Assembly (NCBI RefSeq): GCF_900491935.1
Contig: NZ_UEXK01000004.1
Span: forward strand, 578,966 to 617,378
Source: Klenkia terrae
GTDB lineage: Bacteria; Actinomycetota; Actinomycetes; Mycobacteriales; Geodermatophilaceae
DNA length: 38,413 bases
Direction: 5' to 3'
Positions 25,271 to 31,773 of this stretch are shown here, one piece after another; the first letter of the stretch is position 1, and the number at the start of each line of letters is the position of its first letter. The notes below the pieces were generated by a model. The model searched no databases, was not told the origin of the DNA, and saw only the letters and a list, made by a program, of their open reading frames with translations. A program made the position numbers and the translations under genes.

Positions 25271-25366
25271 TGGCGGAGGCGGACGGGAATCGAACCCGCC
25301 TGACCCGGTTGCCGGGCCACGTCGGCTTTAGAGGCCGCGGGGGTCACCAGACACCCTGACGCCTCC
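25271..25366 (-). tRNA. selC: tRNA-Sec with CUA anticodon
   Basis: 96-nt tRNA on the minus strand, 5' GGAGGCG at 25366, encoded 3' GCCA at 25271. The acceptor pairs GGAGGCG with CGCCTCC, and the eighth position is T opposite C. The D arm includes GGGT/ACCC. The anticodon arm is CGGC-CTCTAAA-GCCG, so the anticodon is CUA (25329-25331), with T33 and A37 in place. A 7-bp variable arm GGCCCGG-CAA-CCGGGTC and the T arm GCGGG-TTCGATT-CCCGT complete the selenocysteine-type architecture. Bacterial tRNA-Sec normally has loop CTTCAAA (UCA); here TCA is replaced by CTA, so it should read UAG. selA, selB and selD around it support identity; gene finders may label it a suppressor tRNA or miss it. Confidence 0.93.
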
Positions 25367-25373
25367 GTCGCAG

Positions 25374-25379
25374 AGCCTA
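25374..25379 (-). promoter_or_regulatory. Likely -10 box of the tRNA-Sec gene
   Basis: The minus strand reads TAGGCT (TANNNT) followed by 7 nt and then the first G of the mature tRNA, so transcription would begin at the tRNA 5' end. I see no convincing -35; CTGACC lies too close. The element sits within 15 nt of the upstream permease stop. Confidence 0.55.
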
Positions 25380-25387
25380 CGGGCGGC

Positions 25388-26484
25388 TCACCCGGTCAGC
25401 ACGGCGGCGGCCCCGGCACCGGCCAGCGCCACCACGGCGACCACCCCGGTCGTGCCGGCCAGCAGCCGCGCGGGGAAGACGTGCCGGACCATCAGCAGCG
25501 AGGGCAGGCTGAGCACCGGCAGGGTCACCAGCAGCACGGCCGCGGCCGGTGCGCCCAGCCCCGCGGCCAGCGCGGCGGCGACCACGGCGACCTCGCCGCC
25601 GGTGGGCACCGGCAGGGCCAGCCCGGCGACCAGCAGGAGCAGCAGCACCGCGACGGCGGCCCACCCGCTGCCGCCGTCGGCCGGGAAGAGCACCCCGCGG
25701 AAGGTGCCGAGCACGAACACCACGGCCAGGTACTCCGGCAGCAACCGCACGGCGAGGCCAGCGAGCACGGCGCCGAACCGCACCAGGACCGGCCGGGTGT
25801 CCGGCTCGGGCTCGGGCACGTCGGCCGGCACGGTCTCCGCGACCGCACGGCGGCGGCCCAGCCACCCGGCGAGGCCGACCGCGGCCACCACGACCAGCAG
25901 GCCGGCGCCGAACCGCAGCACCGCCCACGGCCAGGGCAGCACGGCCAGGCAGAAGACCAGCACCACCGGGTTCAGCGCCGGGTTGCCCAGCCAGAACGCG
26001 AGCACGGCGCTGGTGCTGGCCTTCGCCCGGCGCAGGCCGACGGCCAGCGGGGCCGCGCAGCACGAGCACATCAGCGTGGGCACCGAGGCCAGTCCCCGCG
26101 CAGGCCGCCGCGGGCCGTGCCGGCGTCCGACGATCCCAGCACCCGGCGCAGCCAGGTCGCCGGCAGCAGCACCTGGACGGCGGCGGCCAGCACCAGGCCG
26201 ACGACCAGGGCCTTCCAGATCGCCGCCGTGTAGGCGACCGTGAAGTCCCAGCCGGCCGCCAGGGACACCGCCGGTGCCGCCTCGCCGCCGCCGGTGACGA
26301 TGGAGTCGCCGAGGTCGTGGCTGCCCAGCACCGCGGGCACCTTGCCGCTGTACGGGCCGTACTTGGCCCACCAGAGCCCGCCGACCAGCAGGACGACGGC
26401 CAACCCGCCCAGCAGCACCAGCCGCCGGCGGCCCGGTCCGGGCACCTCCGTGGTCGTCGGTGCCTGCCCGGTGGTGCTCGCCAT
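25388..26484 (-). pseudogene. ArsP/DUF318-type permease, single-base frameshift
   Basis: The two halves of a ~365-residue permease lie in different frames. The N-terminal half starts at the ATG at 26484 (GAGGA five bases upstream), has helices in RRLVLLGGLAVVLLVGGLWW and AIWKALVVGLVLAAAVQVLL, and runs WLRRVLGSSDAGTARGGLRGD before a TGA at 26071. The C-terminal half continues in another frame as GLASVPTLMCSCCAAPLAVG and AFWLGNPALNPVVLVF, both hallmarks of the ArsP_1 (PF03773) permeases. One extra G in the GGGG run at 26094-26097 would join them as RGGLRGGLASVPTLMCSCC. So it is a pseudogene, a sequencing error in a homopolymer, or a programmed frameshift. It sits between tRNA-Sec and selD. Confidence 0.8.
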
Positions 26485-26566
26485 GCCGTCCTCGCCGCCC
26501 GTCCCGCTCGCCGTCCGCTGCCCTCCCGATCCTGCCGGACCCGGCCGGTTCCGGTTGACTGGACCG

Positions 26567-27577
26567 GTGACTGCTGCCCGGTCCGACGCCGTCCGCCTGA
26601 CCACCTACGCCCACGGCGGCGGGTGCGCCTGCAAGATCCCGCCGGGTGAGCTGGAGGCCGTCGTCGCCGGGCTCACGCACACCGGCCCGCGCGACCCGGC
26701 CACCGAGCTGGTCGTCGGTCTGGACGACGGCGACGACGCCGCGGTCGTCCGCCTGCCCGGTGGCCAGGGCCTGGTGCTGACGACGGACTTCTTCACCCCG
26801 GTCGTGGACGACGCCTACGACTTCGGGCGGATCGCCGCGGCCAACGCGCTGTCCGACGTCTACGCCATGGGCGGCACCCCGGTGGTCGCGGTGAACCTGC
26901 TGGGCTGGCCGCGGGACGTGCTGCCCGCCGAGCTCGCGGCCGAGGTGCTGCGCGGCGGGCTGGAGGTCGCGCACGCGGCCGGCTGCCACGTCGGCGGCGG
27001 GCACTCCATCGACTCCCCCGAGCCCACCTACGGCATGGCGGTGACCGGGCTGGTCGACCTGGATCGGCTGATCCGCAACGACGCCGCCGTGGCCGGGGAC
27101 GCGATCTCGCTGACCAAGCCGCTGGGCGTGGGCACGCTGAACAACCGGATGAAGGCCACCGGCGAGCCCTCGCCCGAGGCCATCGACTCGATGACCCGGC
27201 TGAACGCGGAGGCGTCGGTGGCCGCGGTCGCCGCGGGCATCCGGGCCGGCACCGACGTCACCGGCTTCGGGCTGCTGGGCCACCTCTACAAGATGGCCCG
27301 GGCCAGCGGCGTCACCGCGGTGGTCAGCGCGGCCGACGTCCCGTACCTGGCGGGCGCGCGGCAGGCGGTCGCCGACGGCTACGTCTCCGGCGGCACCCGG
27401 CGCAACCTGGACTGGGTGCGGCCGCACACCGACCTGTCCGCGGCCAGCGAGGACGACGCGCTGCTGCTGGCCGACGCGCAGACCTCGGGCGGGCTGCTGC
27501 TGGCCGGCGAGGTGCCCGGCGCCCCGGTGGTCGGCGAGTTCGTGGCCGCCGGGGAGTTCGCCGTCGTCGTCCGGTAG
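26567..27577 (+). CDS. selD: Selenide, water dikinase (selenophosphate synthetase)
   Basis: 336-residue enzyme that makes selenophosphate from selenide and ATP, the selenium donor for SelA. The catalytic site reads YAHGGGCACKIPPGEL with Cys20 and Lys23, equivalent to E. coli Cys17/Lys20, so this SelD is the Cys form, not a selenoprotein. Other family segments: GDDAAVVRL, TTDFFTPVVDDAYDFGRIAAANALSDVYAMGG, HVGGGHSID, SLTKPLGVGTLNNRM and TDVTGFGLLGHLYKMA. The GTG at 26567 is 82 nt from the divergent permease gene; TTGACT six bases upstream of it may be a weak -10. The stop is TAG, followed in frame by TGC-TCG-CGG-TGA. Confidence 0.95.
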   Translation: MTAARSDAVRLTTYAHGGGCACKIPPGELEAVVAGLTHTGPRDPATELVVGLDDGDDAAVVRLPGGQGLVLTTDFFTPVVDDAYDFGRIAAANALSDVYAMGGTPVVAVNLLGWPRDVLPAELAAEVLRGGLEVAHAAGCHVGGGHSIDSPEPTYGMAVTGLVDLDRLIRNDAAVAGDAISLTKPLGVGTLNNRMKATGEPSPEAIDSMTRLNAEASVAAVAAGIRAGTDVTGFGLLGHLYKMARASGVTAVVSAADVPYLAGARQAVADGYVSGGTRRNLDWVRPHTDLSAASEDDALLLADAQTSGGLLLAGEVPGAPVVGEFVAAGEFAVVVR

Positions 27578-27597
27578 TGCTCGCGGTGAGCCGGCGT

Positions 27598-27603
27598 TAA
27601 CGT
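27598..27603 (+). promoter_or_regulatory. Possible -10 element of the MDR gene
   Basis: TAACGT fits TANNNT, is followed by 7 nt and then the ATG at 27611, with no Shine-Dalgarno. It would also allow the MDR gene to be transcribed independently of selD. Confidence 0.5.
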
Positions 27604-27610
27604 CCCCGGC

Positions 27611-28579
27611 ATGCTGGCTGCCTTCGTCTCCTCCCCGTCCACCGACGACCCGCTGTCCGTGCTGGAGGTCGGGGAACGGCCCGCCCCGGAGGCCCGGGAC
27701 GGGTGGGTGGTCGTCGACGTCAAGGCGGCCTCGCTCAACCACCACGACCTGTTCAGCCTGCGCGGCGTCGGGCTGCCGGCCGAGCGGATGCCGATGACCC
27801 TGGGCTGCGACGCCGCCGGCACCGACCCCGACGGCAACGAGGTCCTGGTGCACGCGGTCATCACCGGGACGCCGGGCTGGTCGGGCGACGAGACGCTGGA
27901 CCCCAAGCGCTCGCTGCTGTCCGAGCTGCACCAGGGCACGCTGGCCGAGCAGGTGCTGGTGCCGGCGGCCAACGTGCTGCCCAAGCCGGCCGAGCTGTCC
28001 TTCGCCGAGGCCGCCTGCCTGCCCACCGCGTGGCTGACCGCCTACCGGATGCTGTTCACCAAGGCCGGGCTCCAGCCGGGGCAGACCGTGCTGGTGCAGG
28101 GCGCCTCCGGCGGCGTCGCCACCGCGCTCACCGCCCTGGGCCGGGCCGCGGGTTACCGGATGTGGGTGACCGGCCGGTCCGAGGAGAAGCGGGCCGCCGC
28201 GCTCGCCCTGGGCGCCGACCAGGCGTTCGAGACCGGCGCGCGACTGCCCGAGCGGGTGGACGCCGTCATGGAGACCGTCGGCAAGGCGACCTGGTCGCAC
28301 AGCGTCAAGTCGCTCAAGCCCGGCGGGGTCATCGTGACCTCGGGCGCGACCACCGGCTTCGACCCGTCCGCCGAGCTCAACCGGGTGTTCTTCACCCAGC
28401 TGCGGGTCGAGGGCTCGACCATGGGCACCCGCACCGAGCTGCAGCAGCTGGTGCAGCTGTGCGCCACCACCGGACTGCGTCCGCAGATCGACGTGGAGCT
28501 GCCGCTGGCCGACGCCCGCGACGGCTTCGAGCGCATGCTCGAGGGCCGCACCAACGGAAAGATCGTCTTCACCGTCTGA
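27611..28579 (+). CDS. MDR-family oxidoreductase (quinone reductase-like)
   Basis: 322-residue medium-chain dehydrogenase/reductase. The N-terminal GroES-like domain includes VVVDVKAASLNHHDLFSLRG and LGCDAAGTDPDGNEV; the Rossmann domain has GQTVLVQGASGGVATALTALG and VTGRSEEKRAAALALGADQAF. The zinc ligands of alcohol dehydrogenases are absent (no structural cysteine cluster), so it belongs with zinc-independent NADPH quinone or enoyl reductases. The substrate is unknown. It follows selD by 33 nt and ends next to the palindromic element at 28597. Confidence 0.9.
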   Translation: MLAAFVSSPSTDDPLSVLEVGERPAPEARDGWVVVDVKAASLNHHDLFSLRGVGLPAERMPMTLGCDAAGTDPDGNEVLVHAVITGTPGWSGDETLDPKRSLLSELHQGTLAEQVLVPAANVLPKPAELSFAEAACLPTAWLTAYRMLFTKAGLQPGQTVLVQGASGGVATALTALGRAAGYRMWVTGRSEEKRAAALALGADQAFETGARLPERVDAVMETVGKATWSHSVKSLKPGGVIVTSGATTGFDPSAELNRVFFTQLRVEGSTMGTRTELQQLVQLCATTGLRPQIDVELPLADARDGFERMLEGRTNGKIVFTV

Positions 28580-28596
28580 CCCGTCCCCTCCCCCAG

Positions 28597-28684
28597 CGTT
28601 GATCAGGGGGGTGCGCGGGAGTTCGTCCTCCTGCCGCAGATCTGGTGCAGGAGGACGGACTTCCCGGCACCCCCCTGATCAACG
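28597..28684. repeat. Nested palindromic intergenic element (copy B)
   Basis: Outer arms CGTTGATCAGGGGGGTGC (28597-28614) and GCACCCCCCTGATCAACG (28667-28684) are a perfect 18-bp inverted repeat. Inner arms CGTCCTCCTGC (28624-28634) and GCAGGAGGACG (28647-28657) are also perfect, with partly matching flanks, around a short loop containing CAGATCTG. The right arm contains the TGA stop of the MFS gene (28679-28681). Layout and the GATCAGG/GTCCTC motifs match copy A at 12496-12589. It lies between convergent genes. Confidence 0.85.
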
Positions 28685-30406
28685 TCCGGAGGAAGCGGGG
28701 ACCCGGTCGCGGAGCAGGAGGACGGCGGCCACGGCGGCCAGCCCCGCGGCCCCCGCAGCACCGGCGAACACGGTGTGCAGCTGGGTGAGCACCGCGGCGT
28801 CGACCGCCCGGTCGTAGACGGCGCAGTCGCCCGGTGCGGTCGGGCAGCTGACCAACGGGCTCGGGATGCCCCGCACCACCTCGGTGAACCGGCGCAGCGC
28901 GATCGCGGTCAGCAGCGAGAGCCCGACCAGCATGCCGATCGTGCGGGCGACCACGACCAGCGAGCTCGCGCTGCCGTGCACCCGGGACGGCGTCACGGCC
29001 AGCAGCACCACGTTCACCGGCGCCACCGCGAGACCGAACCCCAGACCGGCCGCCACCAGCGCGACGGTCGACGTCCAGCTGTCCAGCGCGGTGGCGTCCC
29101 AGCGGGTCATCGCGACGAAGGCCAGCGCGGCCAGCGCCATGCCGACCCCGGCGACCCACCGCGGCGCCACCCGCCGGCACAGCCACCCACCGGCGACCGC
29201 GCCCACCGGGACCGCGACCAGCAGCTCCACCAGGACCAGGGCAGCACCCAGCTGGTCGGTCTCCGTGGTCGCCCGGGCGAACAGCGGCACGTCGACCAGG
29301 GCGGCGACCAGCGCCACCCCGACCAGCACGTTGACCAGCAGCGCACCCCACGCGCCGACCGGTCGCAGCTCGGGCAGCGGCAGCAGGGGCTCGGCGGTCC
29401 GGCGCTCGTGCACGACGAAGACCGCGGCCGCGACGGCGGCCAGCGGCAGCAGCACCGGCCCGTGCGCGACCACCTGGGTGGCCGGGTCGGCGGCGGCGAA
29501 GGCCCACACCAGGCTGCCCAGCGCGACCACCACCAGCACCGCGCCGAGCAGGTCCACCTCCCGGGCCAGCGCGGGCAGGCCGCGCAGCGGGAGCAGCGGG
29601 TGCGCCGCGGTCGCCGACCGCATCAGCACGCCGACGGTCGCCAGCACCGCCACCAGCACCAGCGGCGTCGTCCAGGCCGGCCCGGCCACCGGGACCCAGG
29701 CCAGCCCGAAGGTGACGTCGGTGGCCAGGACGTCGGGCTCGGCCAGCTGCAGCCCCAGCGCCGCGGCCGCGACCACGGCGCAGCCCACGCCGACGAGGTC
29801 CCGGCCGGCCCGCCGCGGGCCGCTGACCCGCAGCGCGACCGCCAGCCCCACCCCCAGCGCCAGGTTCAGCCAGAAGATGGCCCGCCAGTCCGAGACCGCC
29901 AGGACCGCGGCACCGGCCAGCGGTCCGAGCACCGCGCCGGCCTCCTGCACCGCACCCACCACCCCGAGCGGGACGGCGCGCCGCTCGGGCGGCCACCGGT
30001 CGGCGACCAGCGCCAGGGTGGCCGGGACGAGGCCGCCGGCGCCGATGCCCTGCAGCCCGCGACCGAGCACCGCCGGGCCCAGGTCCACCGCGGTCGCGGT
30101 CAGCAGCGAGCCCAGCGCGAACAGCAGCAGGCAGCCGACCAGGACCGGCAGCCGCCCGCGGAGGTCGGCCAACCGGCCCAGCAGGGGCAGCGTGGCGGTG
30201 TAGCCGAGCAGGACCCCGCCGATGATCGGCGTGGCCTCCTGCAGCTGGTCCAGGCCCACACCGACCCCGGCGAGGATGTCGGGCAGCGCCAGGACGACGA
30301 CATAGGTGTCGGCCGCCGAGACCAGGACGGCCAGCGTCGCCAGGACGACGGTCAGCCGCCCCGGCGCGGTGACCTCAGCTGGTGGGCGGTGCGGTGATGG
30401 AGACAT
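28679..30406 (-). CDS. MFS transporter, DHA2 family (P55-like)
   Basis: 575-residue transporter with about 14 predicted helices, typical of the DHA2 drug:H+ antiporters. The first helix region is VVLATLAVLVSAADTYVVVLALPDI, motif A between helices 2 and 3 reads LGRLADLRGRLPVL, and motif C appears in VGAVQEAGAVLGPLAGAAV. It is preceded by an LprG/LppX-type lipoprotein gene, overlapping by about 32 nt. The same pairing in Mycobacterium (LprG with P55, Rv1411c-Rv1410c) exports triacylglycerides and is needed for envelope integrity and drug tolerance; a similar role here is inference. The ATG at 30406 is the best start. Confidence 0.9.
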   Translation of the reverse strand: MSPSPHRPPAEVTAPGRLTVVLATLAVLVSAADTYVVVLALPDILAGVGVGLDQLQEATPIIGGVLLGYTATLPLLGRLADLRGRLPVLVGCLLLFALGSLLTATAVDLGPAVLGRGLQGIGAGGLVPATLALVADRWPPERRAVPLGVVGAVQEAGAVLGPLAGAAVLAVSDWRAIFWLNLALGVGLAVALRVSGPRRAGRDLVGVGCAVVAAAALGLQLAEPDVLATDVTFGLAWVPVAGPAWTTPLVLVAVLATVGVLMRSATAAHPLLPLRGLPALAREVDLLGAVLVVVALGSLVWAFAAADPATQVVAHGPVLLPLAAVAAAVFVVHERRTAEPLLPLPELRPVGAWGALLVNVLVGVALVAALVDVPLFARATTETDQLGAALVLVELLVAVPVGAVAGGWLCRRVAPRWVAGVGMALAALAFVAMTRWDATALDSWTSTVALVAAGLGFGLAVAPVNVVLLAVTPSRVHGSASSLVVVARTIGMLVGLSLLTAIALRRFTEVVRGIPSPLVSCPTAPGDCAVYDRAVDAAVLTQLHTVFAGAAGAAGLAAVAAVLLLRDRVPASSGR

Positions 30407-31064
30407 CGGCCCCGAAGTCGGACAGGACGATCGTGTAGCTGCCGGTGTCGTCGGCGCTGAAGAACGGCCCGGTCAGCTCCACCTGGCGCAGCTCGCCGGA
30501 GTCGGTGGCGACGGAGAAGACCGCGGTGACGTCCTGGGCCGGGTCCTCGCTGGTGAGCAGGTCGGCGACCAGGTCCCCGGGCAGCGTGCCGGTGACCTCC
30601 CGGACGACCTCGCCGTCCACCCGGGACTCGTCGCCGAGCTCGGGCGACTGCGCGGCGGTGAGCAGCTGGCTGATGCCGGTGTCCGGGTCGATCAGCGCGC
30701 CGGGGTCGCCGACGCCGAGGGTGGCCGGGTCGACCACGCTGTAGCCGGTGGTCAGCGGCAGCTGGGCGTACACCGTGCCGTCGACCGAGATGACCTCCGC
30801 GTCGATGGAGCTGCCGAAGGCCTGCACCTGCAGCGTGCCGCTGAAGGACGCCGGCCGGGCGATGTCGCCCTCGCCGCCGAGCAGGGCGTTGCCCCCGGCC
30901 GGGGCGCCGTCGCTGGTCAGCACGAAGTGCACGCTGGCGGCGTCGTCGAGGGTGGTCTTGGCCCGGGCGAGCAGGTCGCCGGCGGACTCGTCGGAGCTCC
31001 CGCCGCCGCAGCCGGCCAGCACCAGGGCGGTCAGCAGCAGCGCCGCCGTCGTCCGCAGTCTCAT
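30375..31064 (-). CDS. LppX/LprAFG-family lipoprotein (LprG-like)
   Basis: 229-residue exported lipoprotein. The signal peptide is short and ends in the lipobox LVLAGC with acylated Cys19, followed by a Gly/Ser stretch. The mature part fits the LppX_LprAFG fold: LLARAKTTLDDAASVHFVLTS, then GEGDIARPASFSGTLQVQ and SIDAEVISVDGTVYAQLPL, and the late AVFSVATDSGELRQVELTGPFF. These proteins form a half-barrel that carries acylated glycolipids or triacylglyceride across the periplasm. The ATG at 31064 has GGGGAGG 5 nt upstream. It overlaps the MFS gene, supporting joint function. Confidence 0.9.
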   Translation of the reverse strand: MRLRTTAALLLTALVLAGCGGGSSDESAGDLLARAKTTLDDAASVHFVLTSDGAPAGGNALLGGEGDIARPASFSGTLQVQAFGSSIDAEVISVDGTVYAQLPLTTGYSVVDPATLGVGDPGALIDPDTGISQLLTAAQSPELGDESRVDGEVVREVTGTLPGDLVADLLTSEDPAQDVTAVFSVATDSGELRQVELTGPFFSADDTGSYTIVLSDFGADVSITAPPTS

Positions 31065-31090
31065 GTCGCCTCCCCGGGGACTCCCCGTGA

Positions 31091-31119
31091 GGCCCGCGCG
31101 GACAGTAGCGCGGGGGCCC
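31091..31119 (-). terminator. Hairpin between the MOSC and lipoprotein genes
   Basis: GGCCCGCGC (31091-31099) pairs with GCGCGGGGGCC (31109-31119), with an imbalance of two G, around a 9-nt loop. It lies just past the MOSC stop and may end the lepA-MOSC transcript. The loop contains TACTGT on the minus strand, which could be the -10 of the lipoprotein gene. Confidence 0.45.
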
Positions 31120-31125
31120 GACGGT

Positions 31126-31773
31126 TCAGCCGACGAGCGCGGCGATGCGCCGGGCGAGCTTCTCGCGGTCCTTGTGCGGGACGACGTCCAGCGCCGGCTC
31201 GATCTCGACCAGCTTGGACCGCTGGGTGGTCAGCGCGCGGAAGAACAGGCCCGCCGTGACCCCGTGGTCGGGCCGGTGCACGACCTCGACGGCGTCCCCG
31301 GCACCGAGCTCGCCGGCCTGCAGCACGCGCAGGTAGGCCCCGCTCGCGCCGTGCGCGGTGAACCGCTTGACCAGGTCGGGGACGTCCCAGTATCGGGCGA
31401 AGTTGGCGCACGGGATGCGCGGGCCGGTGACCTCGAGCAGCGCGGTGCCGACCGCCCACCGCTCGCCGAGCACGGCGCCGGTGAGGTCGAGCCCCGTCGT
31501 CCGCAGGTTCTCCCCGAACGACCCGGGCGGCAGCTCGCGGTCGAGCTCGGCGGCCCACCAGTCGGCGTCGTCCTGCGCGTAGGCGTAGACGGCCTGGCCC
31601 TCGCCGCCGTGGTGCTTGCGGTTGACCTGCCGGTCGCCGTCCAGCGTCTCGGCGAGGACGGCGACCCGGCCCGGCACCGGGCGCTTGCGGATCCCCGACG
31701 TCGCGGGCCGCTTGCCCGGCAGCGGCAGCAGGTCGTCGCCGGAGACGCAGACCGCCTCGACCCGGCCGGTCAC
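31126..31773 (-). CDS. MOSC domain-containing protein
   Basis: 215-residue protein related to the molybdenum cofactor sulfurase C-terminal domain. Diagnostic stretches are [49 protein letters not shown] and the conserved cysteine in ITGP-type segment [12 protein letters not shown]. Stand-alone MOSC proteins (YiiM type) can deliver or handle molybdenum cofactor sulfur and reduce N-hydroxylated bases; the exact role is open. The GTG at 31773 overlaps the lepA stop as GTGA. Molybdenum enzymes include formate dehydrogenase, a common selenoprotein, but a link to the nearby sel genes is speculation. Confidence 0.9.
   Translation of the reverse strand: MTGRVEAVCVSGDDLLPLPGKRPATSGIRKRPVPGRVAVLAETLDGDRQVNRKHHGGEGQAVYAYAQDDADWWAAELDRELPPGSFGENLRTTGLDLTGAVLGERWAVGTALLEVTGPRIPCANFARYWDVPDLVKRFTAHGASGAYLRVLQAGELGAGDAVEVVHRPDHGVTAGLFFRALTTQRSKLVEIEPALDVVPHKDREKLARRIAALVG

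Noticed and set aside
25271-25366. The tRNA read as tRNA-Leu or tRNA-Ser because of the long variable arm
   Set aside because: The loop CTCTAAA with T33 fixes the anticodon as CUA, which is neither a Leu nor a Ser anticodon. The arm CGGC-loop-GCCG, the T loop TTCGATT and the position among selA, selB and selD favour tRNA-Sec.
26071-26073. The TGA ending the permease N-terminal half as a selenocysteine codon
   Set aside because: The sequence before it (DWPRCPR) does not match the family, while the other frame does; a single-base frameshift explains it better, and the Sec codon here should be UAG.
26567-26640. SelD as a selenoprotein with Sec at the catalytic position
   Set aside because: The catalytic motif reads GGGCACK, with TGC codons; no TAG or TGA occurs there.
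28775-30397. A 540-residue open frame on the plus strand opposite the MFS gene
   Set aside because: Its sequence is almost entirely Gln, Arg, His, Gly and Asp, typical of antisense to a hydrophobic GC-rich protein; the MFS frame has clear transporter motifs.
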